The notes beneath the pieces are model-generated. The model was given only the letters and a program-made list of their open reading frames with translations, was not told where the DNA came from and made no database searches. Below, piece after piece: positions 36,717 through 48,545 of a DNA stretch of 64,000 nt. Source of the DNA: Iris pallida (Eukaryota; Streptophyta; Magnoliopsida; Asparagales; Iridaceae); contig JANAVB010016200.1 of NCBI GenBank assembly GCA_029216955.1, positions 1,850,335 to 1,914,334 of the forward strand, given 5' to 3'. The translations under genes and the position numbers were made by a program. How positions within the stretch are numbered: position 1 is the stretch's first letter; each line of letters starts with the position of its first letter.

Positions 36717-38454
36717 GCCTCTCCACAGTCACAGCCGCGACCAGGCGAGGTGCTGTGCGTGCCTGCGAGCCGAGTCCGAAGCCTCCCTTCGAATTCTGAC
36801 ACTAAATTCTGGGGTAAATTTTAAACTCTTGATTGATTTCAGTTTCTGGGTTTATTTTGTTTGTCGATGATGTTGTTGGATCTCGATCCCTACATAAAAG
36901 GGTTTCGATCGACTGATACGTATTGGGTTCGATTTTGGCTTGACGATCCTACGATTGTCTTTGTTTGTGAAGCACGAATGATCTTTAGATCATGTTCGGT
37001 TCTTTACTTGTTGTTGGATCATTTTCGGTTTTGGGTTACCTAGCTGCTGTTGGAATTATTTGTGATGTATATTGTTGGTTTGGGTTTCTTGTATAAATTG
37101 TTGCTTGGGTTCTCCTTCCTACACTTGCTGTAGGATGTTGGTTTAGGTTTTCCTTATTATAAATGTTGGGTTGGGAAAGATTTCTTTGTTGTAGGGACGT
37201 TTTGCTATTTGGATTAAATTGTTGGTTGGGTATCTATTATGCATGATGGGTTTAACTTGGTACTGTGGGTTTTTTTTTGGGAGCTTTTCGATATAAATCA
37301 TATGCGGGTATATATTAGTTGGGAGTATTTCTATTTCGGGATTGACATCTCCATTAGCATGCATGCGTCGTTGATTTTGGGACTAGTCCATTATGCCATG
37401 CATGGATGTTTTACTTTATTTGTCGGTTTCGGTTTTTATTAGAGTACTCTGATACTCTTGGTGGTTCGTTCGACCAAATGAACCAAAGCGTTGCAGATCG
37501 TATTGGATACACTGGCTCCGTGTCGGGACGTGTCCTATACGTGTTATGGCACGCTAGTATAGCAGATGATGATTGATCCTTATCTGAGACATCTTTATAT
37601 ATGTTATTTCGTTCTTGTCGTTGGTCGTAGTTTGTATGTTGGTACTGTTGGGTTGTTCATTCTGGGTGCAGATACGGTTGTACGAGTCGATACTGGACAC
37701 GGATGTGAGGATACCTTCGTATCGATGATGTAGCCTCTCCACAGTTGCAGCCGCGACCCGACGAGGCGCTGTGCGTGCTGCGAGCCGAGTCCGAAGCCTC
37801 CCTTCGGATTCTGACACCAAATTCTGGGGTATAAATTCTAAACTCTTAATTGATTTCAGTTTTTGGATTTATTTTGTTTGTCGATGTTGTTGGATCTCGA
37901 TCCCTACATAAGAAGGGTTTCGATCGACTGATACGTGTTGGGTTCGATTTTGGCTTGACGATCCTACGATTGTCTTTGTTTGTGAAGCGGAATGATCTTT
38001 AGATCATGTTCGGTTCTTTACTTGTTGTTGGATCATTTTCGATTCGGATACCAGCTGTGTGGAATTATTTGTGATGGATGCATTGGTTTAGGTTTCTTGT
38101 ATAAATTGTTGCTTGGGTTCTCCTTCTCTATACTTGTTGTTGGGTGGTTTTCGATTCCCTATTACATGTTGGATTGGGAAAGATTTCTTGCTGTAGGAGA
38201 TGTTTTGCTATTTGGATTAAAATTGTTGGGGTATATTATGCATGATGGGTTTAACTTGGTACTGTGGAGATTTTTGTTGGGAGCTTTTCGATATAAATCA
38301 CATGCGGGTATATATTAGTTGGGAGTATTCTATTTCGGAAATGACATCTCCATTAGCATGCCTGCATTGTTGATTTTGGGACTACGTCCACTATGCCATG
38401 CCTAGATGTTTACTTTATTGCGGTTTCGGTTTTTATTAGAGTACTCTGATACTC
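36717..38454. repeat. Direct duplication inside the CACTA-like element
   Basis: Copy A starts at about 36717 and copy B at about 37732, an offset of 1015 bp, each at least 720 bp long. Anchors in both copies: CGAGCCGAGTCCGAAGCCTC, GTTGGATCTCGATCCCTAC, GATCATGTTCGGTTCTTTAC and GAGTACTCTGATACTCT. Differences are small indels and substitutions. The role is unknown. Confidence 0.88.
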
Positions 38455-38525
38455 TCGGTTTTCGATATAAATCACAGATCTAAAATTGACAGACTCTAAA
38501 AGTGAGGGTTTGCTTTCTTTTTCAG

Positions 38526-38636
38526 GATTTTGCTATACGTACATGTGCTATGGATAGTCTTCATGTGACCAAGTTGAAGCGTTATAAGTGGCTTCTTCGC
38601 TACAGTATCTGTGAGATTTTTGATGTCGTAGTTTGA
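38526..38636 (+). other. Possible captured terminal exon
   Basis: After a splice-acceptor-like CTTTCTTTTTCAG, an open frame of 36 codons ends at TGA (38634-38636). It includes MDSLHVTKLKRYKWLLRYS. It could be the last exon of a host gene fragment carried by the CACTA-like element. No family recognised. Confidence 0.25.
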
Positions 38637-39078
38637 TGTAGCTAAAGTGTACTCTATATATTTTGAGAAGATGTATATAATGAAATGGAGAAATGTAGAA
38701 TGGTAGCTAAAATACTATATTTGAGACAATAAAATGGAGAATGGTACTTTATATTACATTTCAATGCTTTGTGTGAATATGGTTCAAGTGGTTGTTTTCG
38801 AATTGAATTGAGCAGCGTTTGGAATGGTCATGCAGTATAGAGCGTTATAAATGTGATACAAACGACCATATACAGCAGTTTTCATAACTATCCATGACGC
38901 TTGAAAATAAAACGTAGCAGAAATTAAACATTTAATGACGGTTTGGATGAATTATTATACGCTTTTAAAAATATTTATAACACCCAATTTCATAACGCTT
39001 GGAGATTGAGAAAAAAAAAGCGATGGTTTGCAATTAATGGCGCATTTTAGCGTCATTAAAAGGTTTTTTTGTGTAGTG

Positions 39079-41620
39079 ACCTGAATCGGCAACAACAACA
39101 CCTCCATGATCAACGAACCATTTCGGCATAATCAACTACTTGGAGAGATCACAAGGTCCTTAGGGGACATAGCTTGGTACAAGAAACAACAAGCCAATGT
39201 ACAGTAATGAAAATGCAACTGCTAAAGGGTAACTATCCTAACCAGCTAGGTGATATGCATGTAAGAACATGTTCCAAATATCAGGTTTAACCACTGAGGC
39301 TCACAAGCTCCTCAGCAAGCAAATACCTAAGGCACCGTGTCGTGATACCTTACATAAGCAATAAAATAATACCGACAATAGTATAATAACCAAGTCCCAA
39401 ATATGGTTACGAGATTAAGCAAAAAAAATAATCTGATATGTCGGTAATATTCTTCCCACCCCATGTCTAGTACTAGCAAGTCGAGTCAAGTCCAATACAT
39501 CAAGTCACAAGTGCAAGTAACAATCTAGTATCCTATCACGAAGTCCAAGCTACGAATACTCATGTAGACTCTGCATCATGAACTGTGTCGGTGTCCGGTG
39601 GTCTATCGTGTTAATAAAATATGAATAAAATATATGCAATATATAGTGTCGATACTCGATGACCACCAGATATCATCAACACCCGAATACAGTATGGACG
39701 CAAAGTATCGACTAATCATACATCCTCAATGATAATGGACAAGAAAAATAAAAAACAACAATAAAAGAAAGGACGATAAATTGTAACATTGACAATGTAC
39801 ACTTGCATGTGGTCTCTAAGCATGCGTATGACGGTCCGACTCCGGTATCCTCAGTCACATCGTCACGTACTCCTAGCTAGAATAAATATACAACTACCAA
39901 TCAATGACATTTCTATGTCATACACACGCTTATATTTACAACCATACTATATAGCTTCGACTCGGCGTATTCTAACTAGACTAGTACCATACCATATATA
40001 GCTACATCTAATATACTTAGTTATCAAATTACCACGATAAAAATAATATTTTGATAAAATAAAAATATAATATTTAATTCTGGAATATTAATTAAAAATA
40101 TTTATAAACTATTTTAGACTATGATAATTACAAGAAAACAAGCATCTAAGAAGTATATCTAACTAGTAGCACATTATCACCAATTTGTCGATCCGATTGG
40201 ACCCAAAAGTAAATAGAAAAATATAGGTTTTTAATTCTAAGATAAATCATAAAGGTATTAAAAAATAATTTTATATCAAAAGTGAATAACATATTGTAGA
40301 AAAATACTACGAAGTTTAGAACACAAAATAATACTAGTTAATTAGTCACAACTCTATAGGTAACATGCTACTCCAATAAAATACCATTTTTTTATAATAA
40401 GATATATTTATTAATTCTGGAATAATATTTGAAAATAATTTATAATATAATTTATATGCAATTTACACCAAATGTCGATATTGGTCAAATCTAACTAGCC
40501 GCACAAGGTTGCAATTTCTCGGGCTATTCGAAAAGATATAATTATACAAAAATATTAATTTAATATTCTGAAATAATAAATTTAAAATAAATTTTCCAGA
40601 AATTAATTCATGAGTTTTCATGACTTTAGACATCGAAAATCATACGACAATTGGTTGCACAACAACGAACACAAGAAATTATGAAGATCAATGGATTTCG
40701 GCGACAAACGACAAAGATTTGACCATAAATCTATGCAAAACTCATAGAGAAATTTAGTCATGAATGATAGGTTAAAGAGGGATGTTAGGGTGCTCACCAA
40801 GGGTCTCGAAGTCATCTATGTCTTCGCAAAGGGTCGTGGATAGCAGCTATGTCCAGCTCGATTCAGCCTGTATACCCTGTCGTAAAACTTGCGCCACGGA
40901 CAAACCGTTGTGATCCACAAGCCGAGGTTTTGAAGGAAGGTAGGGGACATGTAAAGGAATGTATTAGAGTTAGTTTAGAGTAAGATTGATCAATAAAAAT
41001 AGATAAAGCCCTTGTGCAAAGTCAGCCAACCTGTTGGTTCAGAATTTCCGTTACGGCTGAGAAAAACCTCCAAGTTTAACCCTCAAGCGGCCAAACGAGT
41101 AGACGAGACTCCTCCAGGGCTTGATAGGACTGACAAAGGGTCTCTTAGGGTCATCATGGAGGTGGTGGCACGACAAACGGAGGTCACAAGTCGACGAAAA
41201 CAAACTTGCACCAAAATATGTTCACCCTGGACCAACCTTCGTGCAACCCGTCCCGAACAAACAGAGTGGAACCATACTTCTTGGAGATGGAAGAGGACAC
41301 GTAGGGGTACGCATAGAATTGATTTTATGTCAAAATATCAAAAAAAAAGTAGAAAAACACGCTCACAAAGTTAGCGTACCTTTTGTGTACACAATTTTGG
41401 TTTCGGGTGACTTTGTGGCCTTGTGCCGACCAACCTAGGGGTTGTGGATCGTTGGGGGCTTGCTGGGATGAAGGAGGAAGGTCTTGGGGTCGCGAGGGAG
41501 GTGGTGGAAGGGCTAAAAAGGCTTGGAGTTGGCGGACAACAAGAAGAAGCAACAATAACCACACGGCTTGGAAGGGAATTTTGGGGTCGAAAATTCTAGG
41601 TTAAGGGCTCGATTTTCGTT
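39079..41620 (-). mobile_element. Older LTR-like sequence, probable remainder
   Basis: The older minus-strand LTR resumes after the CACTA-like element. It shows the same general composition and short words as the other LTRs (for example CATGTCTAGTAC), but I cannot define its far end. No coding domain is visible; the 120-codon frame near 41012-41374 has none. Confidence 0.35.
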
Positions 41621-41646
41621 AGAATATATATTATTTTTTTCGTTAG

Positions 41647-41648
<2 letters not shown>

Positions 41649-41723
<75 letters not shown>
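41649..41723. repeat. (TA)n microsatellite
   Basis: Uninterrupted TA array; no element flanks it on the right that I recognise. Confidence 0.96.
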
Positions 41724-41728
<5 letters not shown>

Positions 41729-42869
41729 CCAGAAATCTGGGGGTGAGGAAAGGTTTATGTGCAAGAGAGGTTTTGAGAGAGTTAAGATTTTGTTTTGGAT
41801 TTGTTTTGAATTAAAAGGAAAGGAAAAGATTTAAGAGGACTTGATAGTTTCCAAATAACCCCTTCTAAATCTTTCTAATGCATATTTGCATTTTCCGATA
41901 TGGCTGTACATTATTAATAAAAATTAATTAATAATGGTCTCATTCGGCTAGGTCAACCTTGATAGGCTCGGGTTAGTTTCGGTTTGGTACGGCTCATTGG
42001 GTTTAATTGGGTTTCGAAAGTCTATTAATTGAATCTTGTGTGCCATCTAAAAATAAGTAGCACATGGGAACCCAAATGAGTGGTACACTATTGGCATGTG
42101 TAGTAGGTTCGAAATATGTCAAAATTATATATTGGGTCGAAAAGTTTAGATCGGATTTGGGCCTCAAATTGGAATTGGAAAATACATTGGTTTTACGGTA
42201 GAGAGCAAAAATGACAATTTTGATTACAACCTTGTGCACAAGTTGTCCCGACAAATTCATGAATGCAACTTCTCTCATATAAAACTCTATGATGCAACAA
42301 TTAACGAACAAGCATAATTTTCTATCATTTCTTCCATACGACCATATCATGTTCTTCCTTTCAAGTTAATCTTTAAGCACACAATAAAGGAACATACAAA
42401 CATTCTCTTTCTCTTTACAAGCATGGCAAAAGTTTTTTCAAACATGCAATTGTCTAACTTTTAGCATGCAATCTTTTATAACAAGTATAACAAATGTTCT
42501 TTCATCACATAAATAGGGAAATTTTCTTGTTAAAGCATACATAGTCATGTACGATCATTCTTAGTGATTATGAACTTTATTCTTACCAACAAGCTTGCAT
42601 CATTCTTTTAATGGATTATTTATTAATCATGAAAGAATAAAAAATTGAAGTATTTCCCACTTACCATGACGAATCATCTTCCTTCCCAACAAGGAACCTC
42701 TTACTGAAGGCTTTCTCTTACTTGAGACACCAACCCAATATCAATATCCATATATATGGCTCCACTAGGAGCGGGGCATTATAGGGGAGGGGAGAGTCAT
42801 AAGCAAGTGAGGATAGGGAGTGGCTCAAGAGATGGAAGAAACAAGTCCGCATACACCTATGCTTAGGAT
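41724..42869. other. AT-rich intergenic sequence
   Basis: No recognised domain. A 115-codon minus-strand frame (42003-42350) lacks known motifs and is not called. Confidence 0.35.
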
Positions 42870-43880
42870 AATGGCGAAGAAGTAGACTTACATATTGTTG
42901 TTGCTCTTGCCAATGATTGCTTATCAATGCTTGGGGTATTGGTTGGTCTGAGGAATCGCCTTCCTCCATCTTCTATCTCCATCTTCCTTTTTCTTATCTT
43001 GGTCTGCATCCTCCTTCGGTACATTCGTTTGCGGGCTCCTTCAGTTGTTATATTCTTCACCTCCTCTTCAATGCACTGAGTAGGAACGTACCCAAAACTC
43101 TTGCATGTGATATACACTAACCAATTCATAATCTACATCATTCTCCACTCTTACACTATTAGAGAAGCACATACTTATCTTCGATCTTTGGGAGTGGATC
43201 CGTGACCTCGATCTCCATAAATACTTGGGCATAGGCCAAGTGAGTTTTCCTAGATGTTAAAGATTTCATGCAAAAGGGAGTACCTATTATACTGACAAGT
43301 TTTCATAATAAAAACGAGTGCTCCACATCTGGAGAGGAAGTCATAGAAATGTATCTAGACTGGCACAACAATTAGTGTATCTCGCTCAATGTTCCTAGTC
43401 GGGTTCCATCACATGAGAACAACCAACCTTCCATCAAATATCCACGGGCCACCCTCGAGGATTCGATCCAAGTCATTAGTTAAGGCAAACTTAAAAAAAA
43501 GAACCTATTTTCTAGAGAAAATATCTCCATTTTACCTTTTGGACGACAACCCCAAAGGATAAATCCCTTAGTTGACCATAAAAAGGTTTCCTTCCCATCC
43601 ATACAATAAGATCATAATATGCTTCCTGTATTCGATCATCTCAACCAAGTCATCCTTGTTATTTCGGCCATTTTCTCCCTCATCGTCCATAATGGTTTCA
43701 ACATATTGGAGCTCCAATCCTTCATGACCAACAATTGGCTTGCATATACTTGGCTAAGAAATAGGAGTTGCCTTTGAGACTTTCACCTTGGATTTTTTGG
43801 ACAAGTTGTCGAACACTCTCCTTGTGTTGGTGTGGTTCGTTGGGATCATTTATGTTCTGGAGAGCCCGCTCTGCTCTTGT
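42870..43880 (-). pseudogene. DUF4283 / zinc-knuckle protein remnant (LINE ORF1 type)
   Basis: The minus-strand translation, with stops and shifts, contains DLDRILEGGPWIFDGRLVVL near 43440-43500, the signature of the plant DUF4283 domain. WNPTRNIERDTLIVVPV follows. Further on, near 43090-43130, ITCKSFGYVPTQC matches the CKxFGHxxxxC zinc knuckle that follows DUF4283, with His replaced by Tyr. Such proteins are mostly ORF1 products of plant L1-type LINEs, which bind RNA. No endonuclease or reverse transcriptase part is seen downstream. Multiple stops mark it as dead. A run of 13 G lies at 43967-43979. Confidence 0.65.
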
Positions 43881-44097
43881 ACACTGTCCTCCATGAGTGA
43901 TCGTTGATCTCGGCCTAGTATCCTACTCCTTTTTTTTTTTCTTTTTTTGCTTTTACGCGCGCGCACGGGGGGGGGGGGGTGGCACTAGAAGTGAAGCCTC
44001 AGGGGCTGGACCACTAGAAACCCCCCCAATGTTCACGTGTCGCCTCGATCGCTTGGATCACCAAGAGGAAGCCTATCGCTCATATAAACTAGTAATC

Positions 44098-44425
44098 TGT
44101 AATGTCTATAGTTCGTATTACGTATTTTGAAATACGTGTACGTATTTTATCTTGTGTTGTATGATTCTTGCTTAGCTTATCTTGGCATTACATGGCTTGG
44201 TCTATTTTGGGTTGGTTCGGCTAGGCTTGGGTTGCCTTGGTTCATCATGAACCAAGGGGAGAACCCTTACCTACCACCACCATCATCCTTTATTAACCCA
44301 TTCCCTCATTCTCTCTCTTCATTTACTTCTTCTTCTCCACCATTACTTCTTCAACCACCAGGAGAGAGAGAGAGAGCTTAGGCAAGTGTAGCTTGCTTCA
44401 TGGAGGAACTTCATTTTTATTGTTC
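44098..44425 (+). mobile_element. 5' fragment of an LTR related to element 1
   Basis: It starts TGTAATG, then TTTTGAAATACG, compared with TGTAACG..GGAATACG in element 1. It continues through a CT-rich leader to TTAGGCAAGTGTAGCTTGC, matching ATAGGCAAGTGCACCTTGC. Only about 330 bp of the LTR start is present. It abuts the truncated copia reverse transcriptase. Confidence 0.68.
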
Positions 44426-45681
44426 CATGCAACCAGCCTCCGATAAGGCTCTGTATTCTCCATCTTTGGACTAGTCGATTCTGCCAGCTTGTGATTGGCT
44501 CCATGGGAAAACCAGCAGGTCGAGACCCCATCAAGCCACATTCTGAAATGATGTCCAAAGCATACTTCCTTTGACACAAGGAAATTCCTTCTGCACTCCG
44601 AGCCACCTCTATACCAAGAAAGTACTTCAACACACCAAGGTCCTTCATGTGAAAGCATGAACTAAGGTACTTTTTGAAAGCATCTAAAGCACCTGAGTCA
44701 TTACCAGACATAATCATATCATCCACATAGATCAGAACATGCAACTCTATGTCCCTTTAAAAAGAGAAAAAGGGAATAATCGGAATGAGATTGAACAAAT
44801 CTATAGGATATTAGAGAAGCAGCAAGCTTAGCAAACCAACAACGTGGTGCCTGTTTCAATCCATATAGAGACTTACGCAGGCGACATACTTTATTGGATT
44901 CACTATACGAAAAACTTGGCGGCAACTTCATATATACTTCTTCTGTCAGATCTCCATGAAGAAAAGCATTGTGCACATCCATCTGGTGCAAAGTCCAGCC
45001 TCTCACAGCTGCAACAGCCAAGATCGCCCGAACTGTAGGTATCTTAGCTACCGGGGCAAATGTCTCTGAATAGTCGATCCCCTCAACCGGATGATTACCG
45101 AACACAACCAGCCGTGCTTTTAAACGCTCAATACTTCTGTCTGATTTGTACTTGATTTTGTACACCCATCGACTTTCCAACGCTTTCTTTCCAGGAGGCT
45201 AATCGACAAGACTCCATGTCCCATTATCTTCCAGAGCCTGTATTTCAGTTTGCATAGTCGTGCGCCAGCCTGAATCATGCGAGGCCTGGCGATATGAAGT
45301 AGGCTCAACACCTGCAGTGATGGTTGTAAGAAAATCTCTGTGTCCAGCAGTAAATATGTCATAACTTAGAAATTGTGTTAGAGGATACGAAGTACCTGAG
45401 GAAGTGATGGGAACAGATGAACTGGTGAAGGGGACTTTTACTTCGAACAACATTCGTCACAAAATCCTGTAATCGCACTGGCTGTGATTTCCTTCTCATT
45501 CCTCTTCCCAATACTACCTCGTCGGGCACCTCTGGCAACACTGTATCCCCTGTATCATCAGTAGTATCCGTATTACCCCCAGCGGATTCTCCTGTCAATA
45601 CTTCTGCAGCAACCTGTGCATCCTCGCTACTCGGTACCGAGCCACCAGCAACCACTCCGGCCTCAGCCACCATAGCCGGCA
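44426..45681 (-). pseudogene. Copia linker and reverse transcriptase, 3' truncated
   Basis: Minus strand. After a Ser/Thr/Val-rich integrase-RT linker comes reverse transcriptase: [51 protein letters not shown] and [12 protein letters not shown] frameshift near 44740 follows, then [11 protein letters not shown] with the catalytic YVDD at 44718-44729, and LGVLKYFLGIEVARS. Coding stops being recognisable at EPYRRLV near 44432. RNase H and the 3' LTR are missing and are replaced by the LTR fragment of another family. It continues the copia frame at 55505 across the nested Ty3 element. Confidence 0.88.
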
Positions 45682-48545
45682 TGTGAAACCCAGTTTTGAA
45701 TGTGAAATATTATTATTATTATTAATATTATAATTATTACTATTATTATTATTATTATTATGAGCTTTGGTAATTAATTTCAAAATTTATAACGGCTTTT
45801 GATTGCTGACCTGACCCGAACCCGGACCCGATCCCCAACCCAGACCCCAACCTGAACCCCCTCCCTTCTTGTAAATTCTGATTTTATAATATAAAAAAAT
45901 ATATTTTTTGTTTGGAACTGGTCCAAGTTGGACCAGATCCCCACTCCCCCTCACCCCACGTTCTCGTTTCCATTATTCCTCTCCAAACACTCCAGCTCAC
46001 ACCACTCTTCCTTCTTTCTCTCTCCTCCTTAACACCCATTCTCCACCTCCTTCTACTTATTTCACCCAACTCCTTTTCCTCCAGAGCACTCAAAACTCTC
46101 TCTCCTCCTCTCCTCTCTCCTCTCCCTCCTCTCTCATCTCTCCTCCACTCCTCCTCCTCATCGTCTCCTCCTCTCTCTCTCTCTACTCTCCTCTGCTCCT
46201 CTCTCTCACTCCTCCAGGAGAACCCTAGCTTTTCCAACTCTCCGAGCAACCCTCCCCCGAGCTCCTCTCGGCCACCCGAGCCTCGCCCCCCCTTCGCGGC
46301 CTCCCGTGACGCCTCCAGCGAACCCCGACCCGCCCCCGCGCACGTCTTCCAGCGCGCGCCCGACCGACCCCCGGCCCCTTTCCGGGCCCAGCGCTGTCCT
46401 CTCCGCGCCCTGCCCGGCCAGCACCCCCGGCCACCCCGAGACCGTGTCCGTGTTCCGGACAACCCCTGTCCAGCGCTCTTCGTGGATTTCGAGTCCGTTC
46501 TGTGGATTTGCGCGTCCCGAGTCCGAGGCAACCCTTCGGATTCTGTCGTTTTGGGTAATCCCTGGTTAATCATAGTAGTTCGTCCCCGTAGGTGTCTATG
46601 GTGATAATTTGGTCCATGAATTTCTTCGAAATTCGGCTTTCGGTTTCGTATTGGTTCCGGGAATTTTCGAAAACCATTGTTGGATTTTTTCTATGGATTT
46701 TACATAGTTCTGGTTGCTGTGGGTTTTCCAGAAACTTTCGAAAAGTTTCTGATAGTTGGAATTATTCCGAATTCTTATCAAAATGTTCTGGAGTGTTTTT
46801 CGGGAGTTCCGAATTGGTTTCGGGTTTTCCGAATTAATTTTGAGAATGATTGTGGTTATTTTTATATATATTTTGGGATTCCTGGTTTGGAATTTGCAGG
46901 AAAATATTGGCACACTTTCCCAGTTTTTGGGTTGACCAAAAATAGAGGAAATGCTGCCGGATTTTTCATAAAATTTAATTATAATTTTAAAATGATTTTT
47001 AAAATGGTTTTCGGAAAATATTAATATTTTGGATTTTGGGCGACGACCGTATTGGTCAATGGGCCCGGCTAAGTGCAAACGAAACCGGCTTCGCCACGTT
47101 GAGGCATTAGCCTATATGACGATTGGACCATATCTGAGACTCGTTAAATATTTAATTTATTTTTTATTATTTAATTTATTCATAATTAAATTGTAGGAAG
47201 ATTTTAGAACTAACAACTGTTTCGTCTTATTTCAATTTTTGTAAATAAATTGTAATGGCATAAGCCCAGCTGGTCTTTTGGCTCTGTGACCTGTAATTTG
47301 GTAGCATAGGTTTTCTGTTGTTTTTCTGGTTTTGAGTTATTTTAGCATACGCATAAATCAAATAAATATTATTTTGATATAGAAAATTAATAAAGTTTTC
47401 TCACATTAAAATTTACAAGTTTTAATATTTAACAACGATCATGTTTTTCTCATTAAAATAAAAATTTAGTTTTATATGTATAATTACGAAAATACAAAGT
47501 TTTAATCAAATTAATTTGGTAACTACGAGTTTTTCTAAAATAAAGTTTAAATGATCTTTCCCTCGTTAGTAATTATAACGCACCGATAATCGTGTTTGTT
47601 CGTGTTTAATAAATAAAGATTTAAAATTGATTAGGACGCAATTAGAGATTTCAACTAGCATAGTTAGCTTGGTAACCCTGGATTCTGAGTCAACTTCTCG
47701 AATGTAGGATTTCGAGGACGAGTCTAAATCCCATCTCGAAGTCTTCATCCTTTCCAGTCCAGTCCATTTTGAGGCAAGTACATTTTGTGTTAGTTTACAG
47801 TTATTTAATAATCGCTTTACTGCAAGTTTAAACCACGATGCAACACGGAACTCTCTCTGAGAGCACTGACTGTAACTACTGTAACTACTGTAACTGTTTG
47901 GAGACTGGGGAGTAGTGTAATGAGTATGACCACATCCAAAATAACTTAGAACTGTACTAGCTTACCCCTCATACACACGGGGATAAGCCGTATCTGAACT
48001 GTAACAAACCCAAGCCGGTCATATTCATTGCCTATTCAAATCACACTGTTTTACTGTTAGAAAACTGTTCATTTCTAAATTGTTTAAAAGTGCATGATTC
48101 TATTATTATTTCAACTGTCAAATTAGCATGAATTGTACTTTGCTCCCTCCTACTGGAGATACATTTTTAGGGGATATTGAGGATGCTGAGCTGTTATACA
48201 ACAGCTATTATGACCCGGTTCTGTACCCTGTGGTGTTGCCAGAGTCCCCTTTGGAGGACGCAGGACCTGAGGCCGGCGAGCCGAACGCTTAGCTAGATTT
48301 TCTGTTTCTAGATTTGTTGTTTTAGAATTTTGTAATTTGATTTCAGCTTTTAATTCAGTTCTTTCACTTTCTAGTTGTATTTATTTAAAGGTTTAATAAA
48401 ATTTTAAATTCCTAAATATGAGTTGTGACAAATATAGATGTTGTTGTGGTTACCTGCTAATGGAACAGCTTACTGCCGCCGTCTCAACAACGGTGCAGGC
48501 TGGGCATGATCCGTTCGACCTAATTATTTGGATCGGGTCGTGTCA
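45682..48545 (+). mobile_element. 5' LTR of Ty3/gypsy element 2 (2864 bp)
   Basis: It begins TGTGAAACCCAG, followed by an (ATT)n run, and ends GGTCGTGTCA. It is repeated at 52707-55504 with many single-base indels. It contains a CT-rich block, a GC-rich island (about 46260-46460), a hairpin motif GAGTCCGAGG..TTCGGATTC near 46510, and a 54-codon acidic frame at 48128-48292. The long GC-island frames are not kept open between the two LTR copies. Confidence 0.92.
48128..48292 (+). other. Short acidic ORF in the LTR (54 aa, ATG start)
   Basis: ATG AAT TGT ACT opens a 54-codon frame ending at TAG. It has no Lys, Arg or His and is rich in Asp, Glu, Leu and Tyr (DIEDAELLYNSYYDP). The 4-kb LTR has a matching frame at 33729-33893 at a similar distance from its LTR end. 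In the 3' LTR of this element (about 55083-55247) small indels break the N-terminal half, but the acidic half and the stop remain. Function unknown; the composition recalls acidic activation domains, which is inference. Confidence 0.45.

Larger units (their letters stand above)
35962..39078. mobile_element. CACTA-like non-autonomous element (3.1 kb)
   Basis: The left end ACTACAACAAAAA, followed by TTAATGACGCT, is inverted to the right end (complement CACTACACAAAAAAACC, then TTTTAATGACGCT). The first C of the left CACTA is A. TGACG/CGTCA words recur near both ends, as in CACTA subterminal regions. The flanking triplets differ (AAA and ACC), so a 3-bp TSD is not shown. No transposase frame is visible. 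The interior has a CT-rich block with start-like context near 36180 and a 1-kb direct duplication, suggesting captured host sequence. Confidence 0.62.

Noticed and set aside
35962..39078. Calling the 3.1-kb element a confirmed CACTA transposon
   Set aside because: The inverted ends fit, but the first base of the left end is changed and the flanking triplets AAA and ACC do not match. It stays 'CACTA-like'.
42003..42350. 115-codon minus-strand frame
   Set aside because: No known motif and typical AT-rich chance composition. A link to the LTR-like sequence to its left could not be shown.
45912..46604. 230-codon Pro/Ser-rich frame in the LTR of element 2
   Set aside because: It lies in the CT-rich and GC-rich part of the LTR. 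The corresponding frame in the 3' LTR copy breaks at small indels, so it is not conserved as protein.
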